From positions 1 to 52,967 of the forward strand of contig JAILLW010000034.1 of the NCBI GenBank assembly GCA_024692955.1: 52,967 bases of DNA. Direction: 5' to 3'. How positions within the stretch are numbered: position 1 is the first letter of the stretch; each line of letters starts with the position of its first letter. Source of the stretch: Lachnospiraceae bacterium (GTDB lineage Bacteria > Bacillota > Clostridia > Lachnospirales > Lachnospiraceae). Below, in pieces: positions 33,070-41,724 of this stretch. Both the position numbers and the translations under genes were made by a program. Below the pieces are notes generated by a model. It ran no database searches and had not been told where the DNA came from. It worked only from the letters and a program-made list of their open reading frames with translations.

Positions 33070-36000
33070 CTACTTCCAGAACTTCTGCAGGAATCCCGAG
33101 ATCCCGCGCTCTTTGATCTTAAAGGTCGCGGTCTTAAGACCGTAGGAATACGGAGGGTCGTTATACCATCTTTCCGGCATCAGGATCACGGTACCCGTTC
33201 CCCTGTCCTCGTTATTGCAATAGTATGCATAGTGATATTTCGACGACTTGCCGCTTCCCAGAAGCTCCCACTTGCCTTTCTTCTTTATATAGACATCGAT
33301 GTCGGGGGTAATGCTTTCCCCGGAATATTCGCAGTCCTTCAGAGCTTTCTGCGTTCCCTTCGCGCAGATCTTCACCTTTGAAAGATCCACCACGGCCTCG
33401 TCGGTCTGCATGATCCTGTAGACATATTTGAACATCTTCTCGGTGCCTTCATAATTCCCTTTGCCCTTTATCGTGACATTCACATACTCGCTTTTCGAGG
33501 AGAGCTTATACTTCTTTGCCTTGGTGATATTCTTCCCGTCGCTTTCGGTCACATAAGAGACGATCGAATAATCCTTCGCGGAAAGCAGCCTGTTATTCGC
33601 ATTCTGGTCGATCACATAGATCTTCGATGTATACTTTCCGGGTTTTTTATAAAGCTGATCGCCACCGATCACCAAGAAGTTATTTCCAAACGACGCCGGC
33701 CGGATCGTAAATTTCCCGCTCTTTGCAGATCTTCCCTTATAGTTTCCGCGGAAGGTGATCTTATACTTCGCGTTCTTACCCGCGTTTTTGTTGTTTGAAT
33801 AGGAAACCTTGTAATCAACGCCTTCCGTAAGCGCCGTCTTTTCCCCTGACCGTTCGGCCTCGACGAGGATCTGCGGTCTGACGCCCGTCCGGTCATAGGT
33901 GATCTCATCCGCCGGGGTAAGGATCGATGCCGTTATCTTCGAGGACTTTTTATCGGGAGCGATCGTAAAGGTTTTGGCAGCGGAGAGTCCCTGGTAGTAC
34001 GAACCGATCCCGGTGACCACGACCGTCGCGGTACCTGCGTTCACGTTATTGACATAGGCCACCGTATAGTGAACATCTTTTTCGAGAAGCGCTCCTTTTC
34101 CGTTGTATACCTTGAGCTGTTCGCCCGTCAGCGTCTTTTCCGTACCGTCATAGGTGAATTTGATCTTTTTCGGAGTTTTCAGCTTCAGAGCGCATTCGTC
34201 ATTGCTTTCGCGAACCGTTACGGGCATGTTTTCAAGCATTCCCCGGAAGTTCCCCTTTCCCTTCACGGTGATCCAAAGCTTATCTTCACTGTCTTTCGAA
34301 GAGAATTTCTTTTTCCCGTTTCCGAGGGTCAGGGTATAATCCTTTGCGCTCAGCCGATAATCACCGTAGCGGATCACGGGCGCAGGAGTCTTTCCTGCCG
34401 TGACTACGATCTGATTCGTGAAATTGGTCTTTTCCACTTCGATCCCCGGCGCAGGATCCGTTCCCTCGTTCAGATCCTTGGGCAGTATATAGAACGTCAG
34501 TTTTCTGGTTTTTTTGTAATTTCCTTTCCCCTTTACCGTGATCGTCGCGGGTTTTCCCTTTTTATCGACATTTTTATTGTTCCCGTATTTCAGCGTATAG
34601 TCCACGTCCTCTTTCAGCGCTTTCCCGTTCACATCCGTAACGATAACGAGAGGCCTGATCGCACGGCCGGTATAAACGTGCTCAAAGCGATTTTGATACT
34701 CATTCCAGGTGAGCGCGTCCTCATCATAGGCTTCGTCCGCAAAATATACCGAAAAGCCGTCGGCATCCGTCCATCCGGCATGAAGCGTTTTATCCTCCGT
34801 GACCGGCGCATCGAAGCTGTACGGATTCATGCATTCCGTATCTTCAAACCATCCGCTGAAGGCTTTCAGCTCTCCTGCGGGAGGCATGGGCTTAGACGGC
34901 TCTTTGACCTTTTCGCCGGACGGAACCTTCCGGGGCGGTACGACCGGGGTTTTTCCGGTCATCTCTCCGAGATCAAAGGTCACGGTCCAATTTGCAACGG
35001 AAGGCGCCGTCCATCCCGCATAAAGAGTAAAGTCGTTCTTCGGAACCATATTGAAATCGTAAAGCTGCGTGCATTCGGCATCCAGATACCATCCGTCGAA
35101 ACGGAATTCCGGATCCGAAGGATTCGCGTAGTCGAAGGTATTATTTCCGGGATTGATCGTATTCTGGCCCTCGATGATCCCCCACCGGAAAATCCCCGGC
35201 GCGATCTTTCTGCTCTCACCGAAGCCCGCCCAGTCCGCAGCGTGGCCGTTGACATCATAATAAATACTGAAGCTCTTTGAAGATCTCCATTTGGAATATA
35301 CTTCCGTATCTTTCGTCAAAGGGTTATTAAAATCAAACGGTTCCGTACAGGCTGCCGTCGTATACCAGCCGTCAAAGATCCCTGCCGGATCGGTCGGATC
35401 CTTCGGCCGTATCGCGCATTTTCCGCGCGCGATATTCTGGGATGCGATCGGCGAAGCGTATTTCCCGAAATACGTCACGGTCACGATCCCGTCGGCAGAT
35501 CCGATCAGGACTTTCTTTGCCTTTGTCGTACCGTCCGCTTCCAGAATGTATTTGCCGTCCGTACTGATGCTTCCTCCCACAGGCTCGATCAGCCGGACCT
35601 GATCGGACAGGGTAATGCTCCCACTGTCACAGCTTACGACTCCTTTATCTCCACCGTACCTGGAGTCTTCCACATCCAGAATACCCGTTTTAACCTCGAT
35701 CTCCGAACAATCGACCTGGGAATTTCTGACCTTCAGAGTTCCTCCGTCGATCAGGAGCTTCCCACAGTCGACCAGCGAACCTGCCGTTACTTTCCCGCGG
35801 ATCGTACACGGCCCGCAGGCGATCGAGTCATCATCCGCCAGGATGTCAAGATTTCCGTTAATGATCAGTTTCCGGCATTTGATCCCCTGCCCGTGGCCCA
35901 CCTCTTCATTATGAAGTCTCGCATCTCCTTCGATCGTAAGCGCGGGATCCGAAATCAAAGAATAGATCTGACAGTTGGCATCAAACGTCCCGTTGCTCAC

Positions 36001-37602
36001 CGCATGATATCCCGTCACGCCCGTCACGTTTCCGCTGAAAGTGAGCGTATTCGTATCCGGATCATAGCTTGCTTTTCCGCCGCCTTTAATTCCGGGGATA
36101 TCATCCTTATTGTTTTTCGTAACCTGTGTCTCACCCACCCAGACAGGATAAGACTCAACGATCTCGATCGGAAGGCCGACATGATACTCCGTACCGTGAG
36201 AGGATTTCTCCGGGATCAGATAAATATGATAATCCTTTCCCTCAACACCTGAAAGATCATCCGGAAGGTCATAGGTTCCCTTATTGTTGCTGTCAATCGA
36301 TCCGGCAACGGCCAGTTTCCCGTAATCCAAAATCTGTGCGGAAGGATCCGTATATACCTTGTCCGTGATGAGCACGTTCAGCCGGTCAAGGGAAGAGGAG
36401 CGCCGGTAGGAGACCGTGATGGTATTTCCTTCCCTGCTGAAGCCGTCAGAGCCCGCTTTGACCGAAGGATCGAGCATGTAGAGACAACATACATCTTCCG
36501 TACCCCGCTTCATCGTATAGACTACGGAAGAAAGATCCAGGTTGAACGCGGGACGGACGGCGTAATTGGTGTCCACCGAAGCACCGTCTATCTGAACCCC
36601 GCCGGTTCCGTTATGATAAGCCGCCTTATCCGGAGATGATCCGGGGGAGCGAAGCCACCATTCACCACTTGCATTACCGAGTCCCGCTCCCAATGCCAGG
36701 GCTTCTTTGGTAGAAAGCGACCAAAACAGTGCCCCGTCGACTTCTTCTCCCGCAATGCCGTCGCAATTCGCTCCGGGGGTATCGTTTACCGTCAGTTTCC
36801 GCGGAACGATCGCGGCTTTCTCGCCACTTGATAAATACCCCTGCAAGTCATTCGTTGCCTTTTGCAGGCTCGAACCGGCATAGACATTGCTGTAAGGCGC
36901 TTCGTGGTCGAAATACGCCCTCGCAGAATAGTTGATATCGTCCATCAGAAGGGTGGCCGTAGCCGGCCTCCCGTCGGAGGAACCCGCGCTTGACGCGATA
37001 CCGTTCCCCCCGTAACCGATCACTCTCCACCGCCAATTAGGGTAACCGAAAAGCACCTTCGCAGCATTGGTCGTATTGACTCCTTCGGAAAGGATACCGG
37101 CACCGAGACAGACCACACTGCCGGATGAGGTCGTAAACCCGGATCCCACCGGCAGAGGTTCCCCGGAAATACTGTTTCCCGGATCCTCCGCATCCTCTGT
37201 GGTGAAAATCACGGCGGGATCTTGCACCGCATCATTCACAGCATCTTCCGGTTCTGCAGTTTCTTCGGACAATTCAGGATTCTCCGGTGAGATCTCTTCC
37301 AAAGAGATTCCCTCCGAAGAGATTTCCTCCGAAGAGGTCTCCTCCTCAAGAACCTGATCTTCCTCAGCTTCTCCGGTATTCTCATCCTCCCCGATCACAT
37401 CCGCCGTATCATAAGCGGGATCGTTCTCCCCGGTCTGCTCCTCAGTGAAGATCGTCTCTTCCGATATCGTATCTTCCGTTAAGGACGAGTCCGTAAGCTC
37501 CGCCGAAAGAGCCGGAGTCGCCATTCCTCCGAATTCCGCCGATACCAGTGTCAGTGCGGTCAGCATCGCGAGCAGTCTTTTCGTTACGAATCCTGTTTTC
37601 AT
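33070..37602 (-). CDS. Giant secreted multidomain surface protein
   Basis: A 1510-residue protein. Signal peptide (RLLAMLTALTLVSAEFGGMA) and an acidic Glu/Ser-rich linker (repeated SSEEISSEGISLEEISPE) to about residue 150. Then a DUF6273-like domain (GEWWLRSPGSSPDKAAYHNG, then YAVRPAFNLDLSSVV), a region of short beta-strand repeats (about 490-690), three Listeria-Bacteroides/InlB B repeats (FDGWYTTAACTEPFDFNNPL, and two more ending LYAGW and LHAGW), and a tail of repeats with LKYGNNKNV or VSYSNNKNAGKNAKY. No LPXTG. GGAGGAAG precedes the ATG. Similar modules to the 25572 protein suggest a common surface role, perhaps adhesion. Confidence 0.87.
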   Translation of the reverse strand: MKTGFVTKRLLAMLTALTLVSAEFGGMATPALSAELTDSSLTEDTISEETIFTEEQTGENDPAYDTADVIGEDENTGEAEEDQVLEEETSSEEISSEGISLEEISPENPELSEETAEPEDAVNDAVQDPAVIFTTEDAEDPGNSISGEPLPVGSGFTTSSGSVVCLGAGILSEGVNTTNAAKVLFGYPNWRWRVIGYGGNGIASSAGSSDGRPATATLLMDDINYSARAYFDHEAPYSNVYAGSSLQKATNDLQGYLSSGEKAAIVPRKLTVNDTPGANCDGIAGEEVDGALFWSLSTKEALALGAGLGNASGEWWLRSPGSSPDKAAYHNGTGGVQIDGASVDTNYAVRPAFNLDLSSVVYTMKRGTEDVCCLYMLDPSVKAGSDGFSREGNTITVSYRRSSSLDRLNVLITDKVYTDPSAQILDYGKLAVAGSIDSNNKGTYDLPDDLSGVEGKDYHIYLIPEKSSHGTEYHVGLPIEIVESYPVWVGETQVTKNNKDDIPGIKGGGKASYDPDTNTLTFSGNVTGVTGYHAVSNGTFDANCQIYSLISDPALTIEGDARLHNEEVGHGQGIKCRKLIINGNLDILADDDSIACGPCTIRGKVTAGSLVDCGKLLIDGGTLKVRNSQVDCSEIEVKTGILDVEDSRYGGDKGVVSCDSGSITLSDQVRLIEPVGGSISTDGKYILEADGTTKAKKVLIGSADGIVTVTYFGKYASPIASQNIARGKCAIRPKDPTDPAGIFDGWYTTAACTEPFDFNNPLTKDTEVYSKWRSSKSFSIYYDVNGHAADWAGFGESRKIAPGIFRWGIIEGQNTINPGNNTFDYANPSDPEFRFDGWYLDAECTQLYDFNMVPKNDFTLYAGWTAPSVANWTVTFDLGEMTGKTPVVPPRKVPSGEKVKEPSKPMPPAGELKAFSGWFEDTECMNPYSFDAPVTEDKTLHAGWTDADGFSVYFADEAYDEDALTWNEYQNRFEHVYTGRAIRPLVIVTDVNGKALKEDVDYTLKYGNNKNVDKKGKPATITVKGKGNYKKTRKLTFYILPKDLNEGTDPAPGIEVEKTNFTNQIVVTAGKTPAPVIRYGDYRLSAKDYTLTLGNGKKKFSSKDSEDKLWITVKGKGNFRGMLENMPVTVRESNDECALKLKTPKKIKFTYDGTEKTLTGEQLKVYNGKGALLEKDVHYTVAYVNNVNAGTATVVVTGIGSYYQGLSAAKTFTIAPDKKSSKITASILTPADEITYDRTGVRPQILVEAERSGEKTALTEGVDYKVSYSNNKNAGKNAKYKITFRGNYKGRSAKSGKFTIRPASFGNNFLVIGGDQLYKKPGKYTSKIYVIDQNANNRLLSAKDYSIVSYVTESDGKNITKAKKYKLSSKSEYVNVTIKGKGNYEGTEKMFKYVYRIMQTDEAVVDLSKVKICAKGTQKALKDCEYSGESITPDIDVYIKKKGKWELLGSGKSSKYHYAYYCNNEDRGTGTVILMPERWYNDPPYSYGLKTATFKIKERGISGFLQKFWK

Positions 37603-37623
37603 CTTCTTCCTCCGAAATCAATC

Positions 37624-37662
37624 AAATAAAGGGAACGCGGCAATTTTGCCAACGTTCCCTTT
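37624..37662 (-). terminator. Possible terminator after the polysaccharide deacetylase gene
   Basis: A 10-bp inverted repeat AAAGGGAACG/CGTTCCCTTT (37628-37662) followed on the minus strand by ATTTGATTT. The T-run is weak. Confidence 0.55.
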
Positions 37663-37715
37663 ATATCACGTATTCTTCTTTACCGTTACCGCCAAAAGTA
37701 GGTAATTTTGCTTCT

Positions 37716-38414
37716 TCAGGATAAAAATGCGGGCGGAATGAACTCAACGCCTTTTTCAAGCATTCTTCCAAGGATCTTTTTATAATACTCCGGAACCATC
37801 TCCTCCGTCTCGTCATGCGCATGGAGAAGAAGGATATGGGAGCCCCCGTCTTCAAAGAGCGGTGCGCCCGAAGAAGGAGCAGGATCGTTCATCTTCGAAA
37901 AGACATGATCGAGCGTAAAGCCGCTTCCCGGCCGGATCTGATACTCGGCAAAGTCGAAGGTCCAGAAGGTATCGATATTTCGGTCAAGGCCATGCTCCTT
38001 CCACCAGGGATAAGGGATCCTGCGGTCATCCACCTTGTCAAAGCCCTGTGCGGAAAGCCATTCCTGAAGCGCGACCTCGTTCTCTCCTCCCTTGTCGCCG
38101 AAGGGAAACCTGAAGGGCCGGAAGGTCCGCGAAATACCCGCATCCCGGTAGAGCCCGTTCAGCACTTCTTCGCACCGCTCGATCTCTTTCACGCCTTCTT
38201 CGAAGGAGAGCTCCGAAAAATGCGGATGGGAATAACTGTGGTTTCCGAGAAGAAATCCCTTCTTCAATGCATAAAGCGCGTTTTCATAATGCTTTTCGAC
38301 ATTCTGTCCCCAGGCAAACATAAGTGCCGGGATGTGGTTTTCCGTAAGATAATCGACGATCGCCGGTGTGTTTTCCGATGCGACATCATCGATGGTAAGA
38401 AGAGCGTTTATCAT
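37716..38414 (-). CDS. Polysaccharide deacetylase-like protein (CE4 fold)
   Basis: A 232-residue NodB-homology protein. Metal-site motifs: TIDD (residues 7-10) and HSYSH, followed by RPFRFPFGDKG and a C-terminal ILLLHAHDE. Members remove acetyl groups from peptidoglycan, chitin or xylan. There is no signal peptide, so it may act inside the cell or on a small substrate. The metal residues look intact. It is monocistronic or pairs loosely with the SRAP gene upstream, 36 bp away on the same strand. Confidence 0.87.
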   Translation of the reverse strand: MINALLTIDDVASENTPAIVDYLTENHIPALMFAWGQNVEKHYENALYALKKGFLLGNHSYSHPHFSELSFEEGVKEIERCEEVLNGLYRDAGISRTFRPFRFPFGDKGGENEVALQEWLSAQGFDKVDDRRIPYPWWKEHGLDRNIDTFWTFDFAEYQIRPGSGFTLDHVFSKMNDPAPSSGAPLFEDGGSHILLLHAHDETEEMVPEYYKKILGRMLEKGVEFIPPAFLS

Positions 38415-38450
38415 GATCCGTACCTCCCTGTGTATGATAAAAAGTGTTTT

Positions 38451-39023
38451 CTAAAAAAGAGACAGCTGTTCGTATTCCCGGAATGCGGAAAGCTCCGGCA
38501 TGGACGATCCGAGAAGTTCACGGTAGCCTTCGGAAAAAAGCCAGTCCCCGATCCTCTCTTTCGGTATCAGAAGCGGCATTCTGTCATGGATGCCCTCCAT
38601 GGAGGAATTCGCTTCGCGAGTCAGGATCGTAAAGCGTTTCTCCCCGGAAAAAAGTCCGGTGATCCCGGCAAGATACAGCGCCCTCTCCTTCGGATGCCGG
38701 AAAGCTACCCTGTTCTTCGAAGGATCCCATTCATAAAAGCCGGAGGCCGGAATCAGGATCCTTCCCTTTCGGATCCCTTCCGAAAAGGAATATTTTTCTT
38801 CCACGCTCTCCGCCCGGGCGTTAATAAGAAGACCCTTTCCTCCGATCCCGGGATACCCCCAGCGGACAGACTCCATCCGGATGCATTCGTCTTTCACTGC
38901 AAGCACCGGGGCTTCTTCCGAAGGACGGATATCTCCCGTCCGCCGGAGGCCCGCTCCGTCTTCCTGCGGATATTCCGCGATGGCATCGTATAGGTCTTCT
39001 TCTATAAAATATCTTGCGCACAT
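38451..39023 (-). CDS. SOS response-associated peptidase (SRAP/HMCES/YedK)
   Basis: A 190-residue SRAP protein. It makes a covalent thiazolidine link between its N-terminal Cys2 and abasic sites in single-stranded DNA, shielding them. The ATG at 39023 gives MCARYF with the required Cys at position 2; the frame continues to 39146 but that N-terminus would bury the Cys and has no family similarity. INARAES (Asn), SGFYEW (Glu) and GIHDRMP (His) complete the active site. The ribosome site is weak. Confidence 0.92.
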   Translation of the reverse strand: MCARYFIEEDLYDAIAEYPQEDGAGLRRTGDIRPSEEAPVLAVKDECIRMESVRWGYPGIGGKGLLINARAESVEEKYSFSEGIRKGRILIPASGFYEWDPSKNRVAFRHPKERALYLAGITGLFSGEKRFTILTREANSSMEGIHDRMPLLIPKERIGDWLFSEGYRELLGSSMPELSAFREYEQLSLF

Positions 39024-39121
39024 TTCGATCGTTTTTATAAAGCGGAGATCCGGCCCCGCGATCCGTGGGTTCATATTCATATTACAGGGCGTGCGAAAAA
39101 AAGTCCATTCTTTCGTTACTA

Positions 39122-39130
39122 TGTTATAAT
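39122..39130 (+). promoter_or_regulatory. Extended -10 promoter
   Basis: TGTTATAAT: a consensus TATAAT (39125-39130) with the TGn extension. There is no good -35. The predicted start of transcription is about 39137-39140, where the first hairpin begins. Confidence 0.6.
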
Positions 39131-39139
39131 GAGACAACA

Positions 39140-39303
39140 GGGTCAAAAGTCATTGGCCGCGGCAGGCTTGCCTGCAAGCGGACATATGTCCTTATGACCC
39201 GCCGAAACATGAGAATGCAGCGGGGAATGAGCCGCAGGCGAAGGGGCCCCGCGAAATTCGAATGTTTCGCAGGATTGCGATAGTGCGAAGCACGAAGCAA
39301 TCC
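39140..39303 (+). ncRNA. Highly structured leader RNA (candidate)
   Basis: Three consecutive foldable units. (1) GGGTCA (39140) pairs with TGACCC (39195-39200), enclosing two small palindromes, GCAGGCTTGCCTGC and GGACATATGTCC. (2) CGAAACAT (39203-39210) pairs with ATGTTTCG (39262-39269), with an inner GCGGGG/CCCCGC stem. (3) GGATTGC/GCAATCC (39272-39303) encloses GTGC-GAA-GCAC. The element begins at the predicted transcript start and ends 33 bases before the peptidase ATG. I do not recognise a known riboswitch. It may instead be a dispersed repeat. Confidence 0.5.
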
Positions 39304-39336
39304 GGGTTGGCTCATTCTGTGCAAATACAGGATCCT

Positions 39337-40020
39337 ATGGAAAAAATCTGTGAACTGAAAAAACCGTATATCAAAGTGGGGCAGACCTACGGAGGATCCC
39401 AGAGCTTCTTTGCCGGGGCAAAGGGCTTTTTCGAGAAGCGGAAGGAAAAGGCCGGCTGCGGCATCGTTGCCATGTCCGATGTACTCGGATATCTTCTCGG
39501 AAAGACGGAATACACGGATTCTTCGGAATACAAGCTGTATTTCAATTCCATGGTAAGGCGGATCCTCTGGATCCCGAACCGTTTCGGTATGTCAATCTAC
39601 CGGATCATGTTTCTCTTTCCCCTGCTCCTTAAGAAAGCGGGGCTTTCGCTTAACTGCCGCTGGGGGATCTCCGGACGGAAACTCCCTTTGCGCATCGAAG
39701 AAATGATCCGAAATGACATCCCCGTCATTTTAAACGTTCCGAAGCTCTCGATCCCGCCGAAAAACCGCAGGGACAAGCTGAATTTCTATATACTTCGCGA
39801 CGTTGAAGGTTCCGAGCCCGTGCTTACGAGGGGCGCCTCGACCGCCGCGCACTTCGTCGTGGTAACCGGGGTTTTCCGTGAGGGGGATAAAACGTATTAT
39901 CAGATCTCTTCCTGGGGAAAAAAGTACTATATCGATGCCGATGAATTTGCGGCATTTACGAAGAAGACCCTCTTGGGCGGGGTCCTCGGAAACATTCTAT
40001 ACATCAGAAAAACCGGCTGA
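39337..40020 (+). CDS. C39-like cysteine peptidase family protein
   Basis: A 227-residue protein with a likely papain-like (C39-like) fold: a Cys motif AGCGIVAMSDVLGYL near residue 40 and a His motif AAHFVVVTGVF near 180, then ISSWGKKYYIDADEF with an aromatic/Asp-rich end. There is no ABC transporter domain and no signal peptide, although a hydrophobic stretch (SIYRIMFLFPLLLKKAG) is present. ATG at 39337 preceded by AGGA at short spacing. Its 3' end overlaps the convergent nucleoside hydrolase gene by 24 bp. It is the only plus-strand gene between 6.3 and 46 kb. Substrate unknown. Confidence 0.7.
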   Translation: MEKICELKKPYIKVGQTYGGSQSFFAGAKGFFEKRKEKAGCGIVAMSDVLGYLLGKTEYTDSSEYKLYFNSMVRRILWIPNRFGMSIYRIMFLFPLLLKKAGLSLNCRWGISGRKLPLRIEEMIRNDIPVILNVPKLSIPPKNRRDKLNFYILRDVEGSEPVLTRGASTAAHFVVVTGVFREGDKTYYQISSWGKKYYIDADEFAAFTKKTLLGGVLGNILYIRKTG

Positions 40021-40893
40021 AAACAGTTCCAGTTTCGCGATCAGATCTTCCAGAATATATCTTGAATCGACATCTTTATAGATCCGGATCTTCGGGTTCC
40101 CGATCCCGCGGGATGAAGACGTATCTTCTTCGATAAAAGGCGCCTCCTCATATTCATAGTGTCCGCAGTCCGGATTAAGGGCGATCGCGACCGCCGGCGA
40201 ATCTCCGAGCGACCAGGATTCTCCCTTGGTCCAAAAGGCGCTTTCCGACATGTTATATTCCATCAGATTCGAATAAAGGTGTTCCCCGATCTTCCCCAAG
40301 GGGCGGATCCTCCTTTTGATCTCCGCGATGCCGATGTTTATGGTGCCGTAAACCGTGGAGGGTACCAGCCAGATCTCCGCTCCGCTTTCCAGTACCAGAT
40401 TCGCCGCCCCGATGTCATTTCCGGCATTGAATTCCCGGAAAGGCGCTTTGTTTCCCGCGCTTCCGTGCGTTCCGATCCAGATCACGGTCATCCTCTCTTT
40501 GATCCGGGGCTCCTTCTTTATGGCCATCGCCACATTCGTGATCGCGCCCTGGCAGAGCACGAAGAGCGGTTTTTCCTCTTCCTTCATTGCCTCTTCTATG
40601 AGAAAAGAGACCGCTTCCGACATTTCATCATCTTTGGAAAGCGGTCCTCGCTGGCCTTTAAGCGCCGGCACTTCAAGCTCCATCGCCCGGAGGATCGTAA
40701 GGATCTCGTCATAGCTTTTCTCCATCGATCCTTCTTCCGCGAAATGCTCCGCAACGACCGCTTTTACGATCAGCTTCGGGCTTAAAAGCGCCTGAACGAT
40801 CGCAAACGGATCGTCCGCCTCGCAGGCCGCGTCGGTATCAACGATCACTCTGATCTTCTTATTGTCCGGGATCTCAAACAACAGTGTTTTCAT
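39997..40893 (-). CDS. Nucleoside hydrolase (IU-NH family)
   Basis: A 298-residue protein. The N-terminal DTDAACEADDPFAI corresponds to the Ca2+-binding DxDxxxxDD signature of inosine-uridine nucleoside hydrolases; the N..ND motif appears as FREFNAGNDIGAA. Known members split the glycosidic bond of nucleosides or pyridine ribosides. Its ATG overlaps the TGA of the double-receiver gene (ATGA), so it is translationally coupled to a signalling protein, an unusual partnership. Its 3' end runs 24 bp into the opposing peptidase gene. Confidence 0.88.
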   Translation of the reverse strand: MKTLLFEIPDNKKIRVIVDTDAACEADDPFAIVQALLSPKLIVKAVVAEHFAEEGSMEKSYDEILTILRAMELEVPALKGQRGPLSKDDEMSEAVSFLIEEAMKEEEKPLFVLCQGAITNVAMAIKKEPRIKERMTVIWIGTHGSAGNKAPFREFNAGNDIGAANLVLESGAEIWLVPSTVYGTINIGIAEIKRRIRPLGKIGEHLYSNLMEYNMSESAFWTKGESWSLGDSPAVAIALNPDCGHYEYEEAPFIEEDTSSSRGIGNPKIRIYKDVDSRYILEDLIAKLELFSAGFSDV

Positions 40894-41654
40894 GGCATCC
40901 TCGATCTGAAATACTCCTCCAGTTTCTTTATGACCTCATCGCGGCCGATGCTCTTAAGGAGATATCCTTCCGGCTTAAGTTCCATCACTTCCAGCACGCT
41001 TTTCCGGTCACTTTTCCCCGTAAGGAAGATCACAGGAATGTCTTTCGTATCCTCATCGCTCCTTAACATCTTCAGCACCTGGGGCCCGCTCGTTACCGGC
41101 ATTTCATGGTCGAGCAGGATCAGATCCACTTTGTTTTTTCCGAGAAGCTTAATGGCCTGAAGCCCGGAGTTTGCAATATGGACCTTGTAATCCTCCTTCA
41201 GCCAGTCACGGACCAGTGAAAGGAAGGTCGGATCGTCATCCACGATCATCACGCTCTTTTTGTATTCACCGGATGCGACCTTTTCGATATGAAGCGACAT
41301 GGTCGCAATGAATTTCTCATAATCAAGCGGCCTTTGGAAAGTTTCCATGAGAATGTCGCCGGGGATCGCCGCCTTCTGCTTCAGGAGCTCCGCACCCTCG
41401 CCGATGAGAGAGAGTCTGAGGCCCTCCTCATGAAGCCGGTCCTTTAAAAAGACCAGGATATCCGGCGATATCGTCTCACCCGTTTCCATATAATAGACCA
41501 CGGAAGATGCTCTGGAAAGCGACTCACTGATCCGGTTCACATCCGCCTCCGTGAAAAAAGCCCGCATCCCGGCATCCGCCAGTTTCTTAAGGAGCACCCT
41601 GATCACATAGGATTCTTTTCTTCCGATCAACATCAGTTCGTGTGCCTGCATCAT
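40890..41654 (-). CDS. Double-receiver response regulator without output domain
   Basis: A 254-residue protein. The C-terminal half is a full receiver: MIVDDDPTF, phospho-acceptor Asp in LILLDHEMPVTSG, and FLTGKSD (Thr and Lys). The N-terminal half has the same size and a receiver-like pattern (ESYVIRVLLKKLADAGMRAF, DILVFLKDR) but lacks the acidic pocket, a pseudo-receiver. There is no DNA-binding or enzymatic domain. ATG at 41654 (or 41651) is preferred over TTG at 41681. It lies 70 bp after the hybrid kinase gene and is probably its partner. Confidence 0.82.
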   Translation of the reverse strand: MMQAHELMLIGRKESYVIRVLLKKLADAGMRAFFTEADVNRISESLSRASSVVYYMETGETISPDILVFLKDRLHEEGLRLSLIGEGAELLKQKAAIPGDILMETFQRPLDYEKFIATMSLHIEKVASGEYKKSVMIVDDDPTFLSLVRDWLKEDYKVHIANSGLQAIKLLGKNKVDLILLDHEMPVTSGPQVLKMLRSDEDTKDIPVIFLTGKSDRKSVLEVMELKPEGYLLKSIGRDEVIKKLEEYFRSRMP

Positions 41655-41724
41655 CCCCCCGAGAACCTTTCTGTTTTGCAAAAAAGCCTTACAAAAACAA
41701 TTCTATTATGCCGTATATACTCTG

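Larger units (their letters stand above)
39024..39336. other. 313-bp intergenic region with divergent signals
   Basis: The gap between the SRAP gene (minus) and the cysteine peptidase gene (plus) holds an extended -10 promoter and a run of three hairpins (listed separately). The part at 39024-39110 shows no clear element. Confidence 0.6.

Noticed and set aside
34069-35280. 403-codon plus-strand frame within the 1510-residue surface protein gene
   Set aside because: It is the shadow of repeat-coding DNA, with periodic sequence and no family features.
39024-39146. Longer N-terminus for the SRAP protein
   Set aside because: The enzyme needs Cys at position 2, which only the ATG at 39023 gives.
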